DNA of 64,000 nucleotides from Chitinophaga pinensis (GTDB lineage: Bacteria; Bacteroidota; Bacteroidia; Chitinophagales; CAIOSU01): positions 186,001 to 250,000 of the forward strand of contig CAMDKI010000003.1 in NCBI GenBank assembly GCA_945901065.1. Direction: 5' to 3'. Below are positions 8,051 through 15,472 of this stretch, in pieces. Both the position numbers and the translations under genes were made by a program. The first letter of the stretch is position 1. Each line of letters opens with the position of its first letter. The notes below the pieces were generated by a model. The model saw only the letters and a list, made by a program, of their open reading frames with translations, made no database searches and had not been told where the DNA came from.

Positions 8051-8084
8051 AAAAACGGCCCTCAATTATGGGGGCCGTTTTTGT
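8051..8084. terminator. Bidirectional terminator between the T9SS protein and manC
   Basis: AAAAACGGCCC (8051-8061) pairs with GGGCCGTTTTT (8072-8082) around a 10-nt loop; both strands end in T runs, suiting the convergent genes on either side. Confidence 0.8.
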
Positions 8085-8096
8085 TTACAGTTGTTT

Positions 8097-8130
8097 CATT
8101 TTCAAATTAGCACATTTCCAAATTAATTAG
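8097..8130. repeat. Intergenic word repeat CATTTTCAAATTAGCACA
   Basis: CATTTTCAAATTAGCACA followed by a second CAAATTA unit; a near copy (CATTTTGAAATTAGCACA with the same second unit) occurs at 37656-37694. Both sit directly against the 3' end of a leftward gene in a convergent gap. Confidence 0.5.
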
Positions 8131-9209
8131 AGGAACTTCTCGCCGTCTTTCAGTTTCTTGATTTCGGCGGTGTATTGCTTTATAGCTTGTTCTTGGTCGC
8201 GCTGGCAAATCAATAGGGTATCTCCAGTATCAACCACGCAATAGCCCTCAAGGCCTTGTAATACTACAAGCTTCTCGTTGGGTACCATTACCATACATTC
8301 TTTGGCATCCACTATCATTACCTGTTTACCGCTTACGGCATTGTCAAGGTAGTCTTTTGGGTATTGCTCATATAGCGACTGCCAAGTGCCCAAGTCGCTC
8401 CAACCGAAATCAGAAGGAATAACACGCACACTATCGGCTTTTTCCATCACCCCATAATCGATAGAGATGTTGGTGCACATAGTATAGGCTTGATTAATAA
8501 ATTCTTGTTCTTTAGGAGTGTTATAAACATCCATGCCCTCGTGAAACACTTCATACACGTCGTGCAAATGCTTATTGAAGGCCCCTAAAATAGCCTTTAC
8601 GTTCCAAATAAAAATACCGCTGTTCCACAAAAAATCGCCGCTGGATATAAACTGCTTGGCCAACTCCAGGTCTGGCTTTTCGGTAAATGTTTTTACACTA
8701 TAAAAACCTTCCGTTTCGTCGGCCTCGTCATACTGTATGTACCCATAGCCTGTATCGGGGCGGGTAGGCACTATACCCAGGGTAAGCAAGTCGTTGCTTT
8801 TACTCACATGGTTAAGCGCTTTATTAATGATGCGCGTAAACTCCGGCGTGTTCATCACCAAATGGTCTGATGGGGCCACAACCAGGTTCGCTTGCGGATC
8901 GATGCTGTATATTTTGCTACTTACGTAAGCTATGCAAGGCGCAGTGTTGCGGCGCAAAGGCTCTTTGAGTATCTGGTGATCTTCAAGGTCGGGCAGTTGT
9001 TGTTTCACAATAGCCTCATAATCGGCATTGGTAACAATGAAAATGCGCTCTTTCGGAACATTTTCTAAAAACCTATCATAGGTAAGCTGAAGCAAGCTTT
9101 TGCCTACGCCAAGTATATCAATAAACTGCTTAGGATAAGCTACACGGCTTTTAGGCCAAAACCTACTGCCAATGCCGCCTGCCATGATGGCGACATAATT
9201 CTTGCTCAT
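8127..9209 (-). CDS. manC: Mannose-1-phosphate guanylyltransferase
   Basis: ManC makes GDP-mannose from GTP and mannose-1-phosphate for polysaccharide, LPS or glycoprotein glycans. The nucleotidyltransferase signature AGGIGSRFWPKSR...PKQF is at residues 10-28, NTAPCIAY and VAPSDHLV follow, and FTEKP and WNSGIF are the sugar-binding blocks; DFGWSDLGTW is the late family motif. At 360 residues it has the guanylyltransferase domain only, lacking the phosphomannose isomerase domain of bifunctional proteobacterial enzymes. It stands alone, not in a polysaccharide cluster, converging with the T9SS gene. Confidence 0.93.
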   Translation of the reverse strand: MSKNYVAIMAGGIGSRFWPKSRVAYPKQFIDILGVGKSLLQLTYDRFLENVPKERIFIVTNADYEAIVKQQLPDLEDHQILKEPLRRNTAPCIAYVSSKIYSIDPQANLVVAPSDHLVMNTPEFTRIINKALNHVSKSNDLLTLGIVPTRPDTGYGYIQYDEADETEGFYSVKTFTEKPDLELAKQFISSGDFLWNSGIFIWNVKAILGAFNKHLHDVYEVFHEGMDVYNTPKEQEFINQAYTMCTNISIDYGVMEKADSVRVIPSDFGWSDLGTWQSLYEQYPKDYLDNAVSGKQVMIVDAKECMVMVPNEKLVVLQGLEGYCVVDTGDTLLICQRDQEQAIKQYTAEIKKLKDGEKFL

Positions 9210-9288
9210 GATAGATGTTTTTATTAATTTAATCTCCGGTAAAACGCCCGTACCTAAAAATATACTTTACGCCTTGCCTACGGATGCC

Positions 9289-9296
9289 TATCTTTG
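9289..9296 (+). promoter_or_regulatory. Candidate -7 promoter element for recQ
   Basis: TATCTTTG matches TAnnTTTG, 105 bp before the recQ ATG. Confidence 0.4.
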
Positions 9297-9401
9297 CATC
9301 CCTTTTCAGGCAGCACGTGTAAGTCTGCATCAGTTACGGGAATTTTGCGTAAATTTAGTTAAATAATTACCATTTAAGCGAACCAGTCCGCCAAGCCCCG
9401 T

Positions 9402-11591
9402 ATGTTGATAGTTAAAGAGCAGCTTCAGGAAGCCCTACAGGAATATTTTGGTTTCGATCAATTTAAGGGTAACCAGAAAGAGATAATAGAGAGCATCATA
9501 GCTGGCAAAGACACCTTTGTGCTTATGCCTACCGGTGGCGGCAAGTCGCTTTGCTACCAGTTGCCTGCTATTATGAGCGAAGGTACAGCCATCATTATAT
9601 CGCCTTTGATAGCGTTGATGAAAAACCAAGTTGACTTGGTACGTTCATACAGCCATATAGATAATATTGCACACTTCCTTAACTCTTCGCTAAACAAGGC
9701 TCAGATAAAGCAGGTGAAGCAGGATATTATGGAGCGCAAAACCAAAATGCTATATGTAGCGCCCGAAACCCTGACCAAGCAAGAAAATATCGATTTTTTC
9801 AAGGAAATAAAGATATCATTCATAGCAGTTGATGAGGCTCATTGCATAAGTGAGTGGGGTCACGATTTTAGGCCCGAGTATCGGCGCATACGCACCATGA
9901 TACAAATGCTGGAGCAAAAGGTGCCTATTATTGCCCTTACGGCTACAGCTACCCCAAAAGTGCAGCAAGACATTCTTAAAACCCTTCAGTTAGAGAAGCC
10001 CAACACCTTTGTTTCTTCGTTTGATAGGCCAAACTTATATTATGAAGTACGCCCAAAAGGTATAAAATCTGCCAACGATAGGGCCATAGTGCAGTTTGTA
10101 AAGGCTAATGCAGGCAAGTCGGGTATTATTTACGTACTTAGCCGCAAAAGCGCCGAAGAGGTAGCCCAGTTGCTGAACGTAAACGGCATAAAAGCCGCAC
10201 CTTACCATGCTGGGCTTGAAGCTAACCTACGTGCCAAAACCCAAGACGATTTCTTGATGGAAGAAATTGACGTGGTGGTGGCTACTATTGCCTTCGGAAT
10301 GGGTATTGATAAGCCAGATATCAGGTTTGTGATACACTACAACATTGCCAAAAGCATTGAAAACTATTACCAAGAAACCGGCCGCGCTGGTCGTGATGGC
10401 TTGGAAGGGAAATGCATAGCCTATTACAACTATAAGGATATACATAAACTGGAGAAGTTTATGCGCGATAAATCGTTGGCCGAACGCGAAATGGGCGGCC
10501 AACTATTGCAAGAAATGGTGGCTTTTGTTGAAACGGCCACTTGCAGGCGCAACTTCTTGCTGCACTATTTTGGCGAAGACTACAATGTGCCCAATTGTGG
10601 CCACTGCGATAACTGCACCAACCCTAAGCCAAGGGTTGATGGCAGCAAGGAAATTACCATTGCCATACAAACATTGGAAGCCGTTTACGAATCGCTGACC
10701 ATACCACACCTAATCAATATGATTATGGGGCGCAAAAACCAAGAGATTGTTCAGTTTGGATACGATAAACTGGAATGTTTTGGCAATGGCTCTGAGAAAG
10801 ATGAGCTTTTTTGGAGCTCGTTGCTGCGCCAAGCTCTTTTAGCCGACTTATTGCGCAAGGATATTGAGCAATATGGTGTGCTAAAGATTACCGATAAAGG
10901 CCGAGAATACCTCAAGAAGCCTTGGCGTATCGAAATTGCGCTGAACCATAATTACGAAGCCCCACAAGAAGGCGAGGAAGAGGCAAAGCCTGCCGTACTA
11001 GACCCAGAGTTGCTAAACCAGTTGCGCGACCTAAGGCGCATTGTAGCCAAGGAGCATGGTGTGCCGCCATACGTTATTTTCCAAGACCCATCGTTAGAGG
11101 AAATGGCAACAGCCTACCCGATAACCGTTGACGAGCTTTCACATATTTCAGGCGTAAGCAAAGGCAAAGCCGTACGCTATGGCTCTAAGTTCTTGAAGCT
11201 GATTGAGGAATATGTAGACGAGAACGACATTGACCGCCCTGAGGATTTTACCATGAAATCGGTGGTAAACAAGTCGGGCATGAAGGTGTACATCATCCAA
11301 AGCATCGACCGCAAGCTGCCAATTGAGGATATAGCCCGTGCCAAAGGTATTACGCAAGACGAACTGTTGCACGAAATAGAAACCATAGTGCTTTCGGGTA
11401 CTAAGCTGAATATTGACTACTACATTCGGGATGTAATGGACGATGATACCATGGAGATGATTTATGATTATTTCCACGAATCGGATAGCGACTCTATTGA
11501 CGATGCCTTTAGCGAACTAGGCGACGAAGGTGCCTCGGTTGAAGATATTCAACTGGTGCGCTTGAAGTTCCTGAGTGAAATGGCAAATTAA
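9402..11591 (+). CDS. recQ: ATP-dependent DNA helicase RecQ
   Basis: RecQ is a 3'-5' helicase acting in recombinational repair. Walker A GGGKS is at residues 45-49 and the DEAH box at 144-147 (followed by CISEWGHDFRPEY, the RecQ aromatic-rich loop). YYQETGRAGRDG is helicase motif VI. Four zinc-ligand Cys lie in CRRNFLLHYF and CGHCDNC near residue 385-408. An HRDC domain (LRDLRRIVAKEHGVPPYVIF) follows from about residue 540, and a further ~100-residue helical C-terminal extension is present, so 729 aa exceeds the ~610 of E. coli RecQ; extended RecQ proteins are usual in Bacteroidota. ATG start with a promoter-like element 105 bp upstream. Confidence 0.96.
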   Translation: MLIVKEQLQEALQEYFGFDQFKGNQKEIIESIIAGKDTFVLMPTGGGKSLCYQLPAIMSEGTAIIISPLIALMKNQVDLVRSYSHIDNIAHFLNSSLNKAQIKQVKQDIMERKTKMLYVAPETLTKQENIDFFKEIKISFIAVDEAHCISEWGHDFRPEYRRIRTMIQMLEQKVPIIALTATATPKVQQDILKTLQLEKPNTFVSSFDRPNLYYEVRPKGIKSANDRAIVQFVKANAGKSGIIYVLSRKSAEEVAQLLNVNGIKAAPYHAGLEANLRAKTQDDFLMEEIDVVVATIAFGMGIDKPDIRFVIHYNIAKSIENYYQETGRAGRDGLEGKCIAYYNYKDIHKLEKFMRDKSLAEREMGGQLLQEMVAFVETATCRRNFLLHYFGEDYNVPNCGHCDNCTNPKPRVDGSKEITIAIQTLEAVYESLTIPHLINMIMGRKNQEIVQFGYDKLECFGNGSEKDELFWSSLLRQALLADLLRKDIEQYGVLKITDKGREYLKKPWRIEIALNHNYEAPQEGEEEAKPAVLDPELLNQLRDLRRIVAKEHGVPPYVIFQDPSLEEMATAYPITVDELSHISGVSKGKAVRYGSKFLKLIEEYVDENDIDRPEDFTMKSVVNKSGMKVYIIQSIDRKLPIEDIARAKGITQDELLHEIETIVLSGTKLNIDYYIRDVMDDDTMEMIYDYFHESDSDSIDDAFSELGDEGASVEDIQLVRLKFLSEMAN

Positions 11592-11649
11592 TTCGCAACA
11601 TACCTTACTTTTTTTGTTGTTTGTACTTTCTATTGGCACGCAATAAGGT

Positions 11650-11690
11650 AAGCTCCTCCTCCTTTTAGGGGGAGGTTGGGAGGGGGTAAG
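11650..11690. repeat. Purine/pyrimidine hairpin repeat CTCCTCCTTTTAGGGGGAGG
   Basis: CCTCCTCC and GGGGGAGG pair around TTTTA, followed by TTGGGAGGGGGTAAGG. Imperfect palindromes of this CCCCC-TTTAGGGGG kind are dispersed in many Bacteroidota genomes. It lies 60 bp after recQ and could also slow transcription, but there is no T-run after it on the plus strand. Confidence 0.5.
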
Positions 11691-11769
11691 GCTCATGTCT
11701 CACACTTGCAAATTATGAGAGATTATTCCCGAAGCAATAAACTCCGTTCGTACCAAAAAGCTTTTTCCC

Positions 11770-11777
11770 TAACTTAG
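11770..11777 (+). promoter_or_regulatory. Promoter-like -7 element abutting dgkA start
   Basis: TAACTTAG (one change from TAnnTTTG) ends 4 bp before the ATG, implying an almost leaderless mRNA. Confidence 0.35.
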
Positions 11778-11781
11778 CCCG

Positions 11782-12141
11782 ATGCTTGATTGGATAAAAG
11801 GCCGCTGGCAAAGTTTGGGTTATGCCCTAAAGGGCGTTTGGGGCATCTTGTCCTCAGGCACCAATATGCTCATTATGCTACTAGCGGTGGTGGTGGTATC
11901 AGGGGCAGGTATCTATTTCCAAATCGATAAGCATGATTGGGCATTGGTAACCATCGCCTTTACCATGGTTATAGTAGCCGAAGGCTTCAACACCGCCATC
12001 GAGCGCCTCACCGACCTGGTACACCCCCACCATGACCCAAGCGCCGGCAAAGTAAAGGATATAGCCTCAGGTGCTGTGCTACTAGCTGTATTGGGCAGTT
12101 TGGTTATTGCTTCGGTGGTATTTGGGAAATATTTGTGGTGA
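11782..12141 (+). CDS. dgkA: Diacylglycerol/undecaprenol kinase family protein
   Basis: The 119-residue integral membrane protein carries the DgkA signature AEGFNTAIERLTDLVHP (Glu, Asn and Asp of the active site) and DPSAGKVKDIASGAVLLA, with three membrane helices (around residues 25-45, 52-70 and 92-115). Members phosphorylate diacylglycerol or undecaprenol with ATP; in bacteria without an MDO cycle undecaprenol recycling for peptidoglycan is the likelier role, but substrate cannot be read from sequence. ATG start with a promoter-like element 4 bp upstream. Confidence 0.9.
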   Translation: MLDWIKGRWQSLGYALKGVWGILSSGTNMLIMLLAVVVVSGAGIYFQIDKHDWALVTIAFTMVIVAEGFNTAIERLTDLVHPHHDPSAGKVKDIASGAVLLAVLGSLVIASVVFGKYLW

Positions 12142-12253
12142 TGGTTTATGCTTTGTATGTCGTTTATTTAAAAGCAAATCGCTAAGTGACGCTTCCAACA
12201 ATAGCCACCAAATTCCAACGTTATCCTTTGCAGTTTGTTTGTGCGCAATTGAG

Positions 12254-12261
12254 TAACTTTA
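12254..12261 (+). promoter_or_regulatory. Candidate -7 element for the DUF4412 gene
   Basis: TAACTTTA, one base from TAnnTTTG, 37 bp before the ATG at 12299; TTTG motifs occur at 12227 and 12234. Confidence 0.35.
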
Positions 12262-12298
12262 TTTCACTGAAGATTTTTTTAAAAACCCATCCTTAGCA

Positions 12299-13036
12299 AT
12301 GAGAGCTTTTTTAATACTATTGGCATTCACTATCAACACGGCCGCTTGGGCGGGTAGTGGCTCAGAAAACACCTTTGAGGGCACCTTGATGCTTACCGCC
12401 ACGGGCAGGAGCAAAACCCCTCAAAAGATTAAACTTACCGTAAAAGGCGACAATGTATTGATTGATGCCAAGGCCAATAACAAAGGGGCCCCTCTGCTAA
12501 TATTGAATAGCCGAACTGGCGATGTGCACATACTATCGGAAAAAGACAGCCAGAAAATTGCAGTGCGCCTCAACACCCAATCGTTGAAGCCCATTGGGGG
12601 CATTAGTGCCATTACCAATACCTATGGATTGGATATGGACGGCAAATCGAAGGGTACCGTAACAGCCACTAATGAGGTAAAGAAAATAGCAGGCTTCAAC
12701 TGCAAAAAGTACTTAGTTAAAGACGATGAATACGACTCTGAGTTTTGGATAACCAACGAGATTGGTATTAGCTTACCAGCATTGTTAGGCAACCTAACAC
12801 CACAAAGCAACTTGCCAGCTGGTATGATATTGGAGGGTAAGGGTAAAAAGTTGCAAGGCGAGGGGGGCTTTAGCTTTAGAGTGGAACCGCTTAAAGAAAC
12901 CATCGACTCGAAGTTATTTACCATTCCAACCACGTACAAGGTAATGGATATTACGATGCTTATTCAGCAGATGATAAAATCTAGCAGCCCTGAAGAGGTG
13001 AAAAAGATGCTGGACAAAATGATACCCAAAGGATAA
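12299..13036 (+). CDS. Secreted DUF4412-like protein
   Basis: Signal peptide (residues 1-18, ending AWA) precedes a beta-rich domain: FEGTLMLTA, IKLTVKGDNVLIDA, LILNSRTGDVHILSE, then VKKIAGFNCKKYLV and FWITNEIGI. The order 'ligand-free beta sheet, GFxCxKY, W-V/I-T' matches DUF4412 proteins, periplasmic beta-sandwich proteins of unknown function seen in many Bacteroidota, comparable in shape to LolA-like folds. The gene stands alone, with its own candidate promoter and a terminator directly after it. The family call is from memory. Confidence 0.7.
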   Translation: MRAFLILLAFTINTAAWAGSGSENTFEGTLMLTATGRSKTPQKIKLTVKGDNVLIDAKANNKGAPLLILNSRTGDVHILSEKDSQKIAVRLNTQSLKPIGGISAITNTYGLDMDGKSKGTVTATNEVKKIAGFNCKKYLVKDDEYDSEFWITNEIGISLPALLGNLTPQSNLPAGMILEGKGKKLQGEGGFSFRVEPLKETIDSKLFTIPTTYKVMDITMLIQQMIKSSSPEEVKKMLDKMIPKG

Positions 13037-13057
13037 CGGCTACTGCCAAAAGAAAAC

Positions 13058-13090
13058 AAAAAAGCCTTCCCTGTTTGGGAAGGCTTTTTT
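13058..13090. terminator. Bidirectional terminator
   Basis: AAAAAAGCCTTCCC (13058-13071) pairs with GGGAAGGCTTTTTT (13077-13090) around TGTTT. It serves both the DUF4412 gene and the convergent acyl-CoA dehydrogenase gene. Confidence 0.88.
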
Positions 13091-13091
13091 G

Positions 13092-14258
13092 TTATTGCAA
13101 ATATTTACGGCTTATCAGCTCTTTCATAATCTCGTTGGTGCCGGCATAAATGCGCTGCACCCTGGCATCGGCCCAAGCGCGAGCCACTTGGTATTCCCAA
13201 ATATAGCCATAGCCACCATGCAATTGCACACAGGCATCAGCCACTTTGCATTGCAACTCGGTAAGTGAATACTTGGCCATTGATGCCGTAGCACCATCAA
13301 GTTGCTTATTGTTATGCAACTCCACACAACGGTCGGCAAATACACGGCCCATCTCCACTTCGGTGGCTAGCTCTGCAATTTTGTATTTAGTGTTCTGAAA
13401 CTCGGCAACTGGCTTACCGAAAGCTTGGCGCTCTTTAATGTACTGAATAGTGAGGTTTAGGGTAGCCTCGGCAGCTGCAATGGCACCCAAGCCTACCACT
13501 AGACGTTCTTGCGCCAATTCGGTCATGAGGTAGGCAAAACCGTGGCCTTCACTGCCCAAAAGGTTCTCTTTAGGCACTTTCACGTTATCAAAAAACAGTT
13601 CGCAGGTATCTTGAGCATGTAAACCCGCTTTATGGAACGGCTTGCCCTTACTAAACCCTTCGGCGTTAGCATCCATCACCAATAAGCTAATGCCTTTGGC
13701 ACCTTTGGTAGGGTCAGTTTTTACGGCCACCACGGCTAGGTCGCACAGGTAACCGTTGGTAATAAACGTTTTAGAACCGTTTACTAGGTAATGGTCGCCT
13801 TTATCAACGGCTGTGGTGCGCATGCCTTGCAAATCGCTACCTGCTCCTGGCTCGGTCATGGCAATGGAGGCAATGTAATCGCCCGAAACCATTTTAGGCA
13901 AGTACTTCTGTTTAGTAGCTTCGTTGCCATAGTGATCGATGTACGGGCAAACGATATCGCTGTGCAATGGGTAGCCTACCGCCGGGCCTGCACAACCTGT
14001 AAGGGCAATTACTTCCGTAAAAATGGCATTGTATCGGAAATCCTTAATACCCAAGCCGCCGTACTTTTCATCAACTTGCATGCACAAAAAGCCATTTTCG
14101 CCTAGCTTCTGCCAGCTTTCGCGGCTCACCATGTGGTCTTTTTCCCACTGTTCGTTGTTGGGGGTTATTTCTTTAGCGGCAAAGTCAGCAACAGTTTTGA
14201 AGAACAGCAAATGCTCTTCGTTGTATATGTTACGGGGTATACTTGGGGTATTTTGCAT
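13092..14258 (-). CDS. Acyl-CoA dehydrogenase (long-chain-like)
   Basis: FAD enzyme of fatty-acid or branched-chain acyl-CoA oxidation. Visible blocks: AMTEPGAGSDLQGMRTTA and FITNG (flavin and substrate contacts), GHGFAYLMTELAQERLVV, RQAFGKPVAEFQNTKYKIA, QLHGGYGYIWEYQVAR and the end RIYAGTNEIMKELI. The usual catalytic Glu of medium-chain enzymes (IYEGT) is Ala here, while a Glu is present in AQERL, the position used by long-chain and isovaleryl enzymes, so the catalytic base is probably that one. ATG at 14258 preferred to a TTG at 14282. No electron-transfer flavoprotein gene is nearby. Confidence 0.92.
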   Translation of the reverse strand: MQNTPSIPRNIYNEEHLLFFKTVADFAAKEITPNNEQWEKDHMVSRESWQKLGENGFLCMQVDEKYGGLGIKDFRYNAIFTEVIALTGCAGPAVGYPLHSDIVCPYIDHYGNEATKQKYLPKMVSGDYIASIAMTEPGAGSDLQGMRTTAVDKGDHYLVNGSKTFITNGYLCDLAVVAVKTDPTKGAKGISLLVMDANAEGFSKGKPFHKAGLHAQDTCELFFDNVKVPKENLLGSEGHGFAYLMTELAQERLVVGLGAIAAAEATLNLTIQYIKERQAFGKPVAEFQNTKYKIAELATEVEMGRVFADRCVELHNNKQLDGATASMAKYSLTELQCKVADACVQLHGGYGYIWEYQVARAWADARVQRIYAGTNEIMKELISRKYLQ

Positions 14259-14290
14259 AGCGTTTTCAATTTGTGACTGCAAGTTACTAA

Positions 14291-14325
14291 CTAGACACTA
14301 GACATAAGACACAAGACACAAGACT
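14291..14325. repeat. Short word repeat of TAGACA/AAGACACAAGAC
   Basis: Units CTAGACA, CTAGACA, TAAGACA, CAAGACA, CAAGACT follow one another. The same words occur inverted at 14467-14487 (CTCTTGTGTCTTTTGTCTCA), so the 235-bp gap between the dehydrogenase and the phosphodiesterase gene is bracketed by inverted word repeats. The AT-rich middle (ATGAGATATGAAATGA) also looks word-repetitive and no gene is seen in it. Confidence 0.5.
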
Positions 14326-14493
14326 TTTTTCGCGTACCCTAATTTTTAAAATCAAATTAAATATGAGATATGAAATGATCGATGACAAATGAGCAAATCA
14401 AAATCTGCGCTAAAACCCTTATCAAACATACAATCCTGCACGACAAAACCTTAAGCAATTAAAATTGCTCTTGTGTCTTTTGTCTCAAAACCA

Positions 14494-15366
14494 TCAATCC
14501 TCCCATTCCAATATCATCTCCACCGAGTAGTGGTCGCTTAGGCCTACGGTGGTGCCGTAGCGTTTAGGGTTGCCGCTTTTCCAGGCTGGGCCAATGCGTA
14601 TGGTGGCGGTTCGTTTAATGGTTATTTTTGCGCCGTTATCACGCACCAAAATATAATCTACGGTGTGGTCAATTTCTGTGGTCGAGGCCGTATCTTCTTT
14701 GCAATTATAATGTGGTTGTTGCTCTACGTGTAGTAGGCGCAACATGGCCTCATAATCTTCCGGCTTGCTTTTCTGGCAATTCATATCGCCACAAATAATT
14801 TGGATGGTAGCGCTGTCTTCGTTAGGCCTCAGTAGCTCGTCGTAAAGCTGCCTAAATTGGTGGCGGTTTACCTCCTGCGGGTTGCCATTGGTGTGAGTGC
14901 CCACTATCTGGAAAATATGGCCGTTGTGCTCGCCCTCCACCATCAGCCCGCCTTTACGTGCTAGGCATCCATCGTTTGCGCATTCCGTAAACTCCACCTC
15001 TCCTTTAACGCTCAGTGGTCGGTCGCTCAATACCCAGATACCGCTATTGGTTTTCCAACTAAATTTTCGGTTCGCAGGGCCGTATTGGTATGGGTACTTT
15101 TCTTTTAAACCCTTATAAATCTTGTGTCTGGCGCGCGTTTTAAAGGCCTCTTGAAACATGATAATGTTATAATCGCGCTTGCCCAACTCTTCTACAATTC
15201 CGTTGCAGCGCTTGCCTTTCTTGGTTTTGTAGTAGACACAATAAGGCAGCATGTGTATGTTCCATGATAGTATTTTGAACTGCTCTGGGTAGGGTGGGGT
15301 ATAATCCTGTTGGGCGAAGGATGGTAACGACAATAGCAGGGCTAAAACCAGTAAAAGCGCTCGCAT
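14494..15366 (-). CDS. Secreted sphingomyelinase-like phosphodiesterase (EEP superfamily)
   Basis: Signal peptide (residues 1-18, ending SFAQ) precedes an endonuclease/exonuclease/phosphatase fold: ILSWNIHMLP (Asn metal ligand), FQEAF (Glu metal ligand), SGIWVLSDRP, GTHTNGNPQ, CGDMNCQ, DYILVRD and LSDHYSVE (catalytic Asp-His). The WNIHMLP opening and the GTHTN/GDMN blocks are closer to bacterial neutral sphingomyelinases (hydrolysing sphingomyelin or ceramide phospho-headgroups) than to DNases. Many Bacteroidota make sphingolipids, so the target may be the cell's own or a neighbour's lipid. Substrate is inference. A promoter-like TATCTTTA lies at 15389-15396 on this strand. Confidence 0.75.
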   Translation of the reverse strand: MRALLLVLALLLSLPSFAQQDYTPPYPEQFKILSWNIHMLPYCVYYKTKKGKRCNGIVEELGKRDYNIIMFQEAFKTRARHKIYKGLKEKYPYQYGPANRKFSWKTNSGIWVLSDRPLSVKGEVEFTECANDGCLARKGGLMVEGEHNGHIFQIVGTHTNGNPQEVNRHQFRQLYDELLRPNEDSATIQIICGDMNCQKSKPEDYEAMLRLLHVEQQPHYNCKEDTASTTEIDHTVDYILVRDNGAKITIKRTATIRIGPAWKSGNPKRYGTTVGLSDHYSVEMILEWED

Positions 15367-15388
15367 AATGGGTGGTTGGTGTAGTGGT

Positions 15389-15396
15389 TAAAGATA
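15389..15396 (-). promoter_or_regulatory. Candidate -7 element for the phosphodiesterase gene
   Basis: On the minus strand TATCTTTA (one base from consensus) lies 22 bp before the ATG at 15366. Confidence 0.35.
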
Positions 15397-15446
15397 GGAT
15401 TTAAGCAACAACCTAAAAAACAAACTGGCATGTCATTTGCCATTGT

Positions 15447-15454
15447 TATCTTTG
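15447..15454 (+). promoter_or_regulatory. -7 promoter element of murF-alr, decides the start
   Basis: TATCTTTG, 18 bp before the ATG at 15473. It lies downstream of the alternative upstream start at 15437, so translation from 15437 is not possible from this promoter. Confidence 0.5.
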
Positions 15455-15472
15455 ACACTCCAAACTGGTTAC

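Noticed and set aside
13092..14258. Acyl-CoA dehydrogenase as inactive because IYEGT is IYAGT
   Set aside because: A Glu in AQERL occupies the position used by long-chain and isovaleryl enzymes, so the enzyme is probably active.
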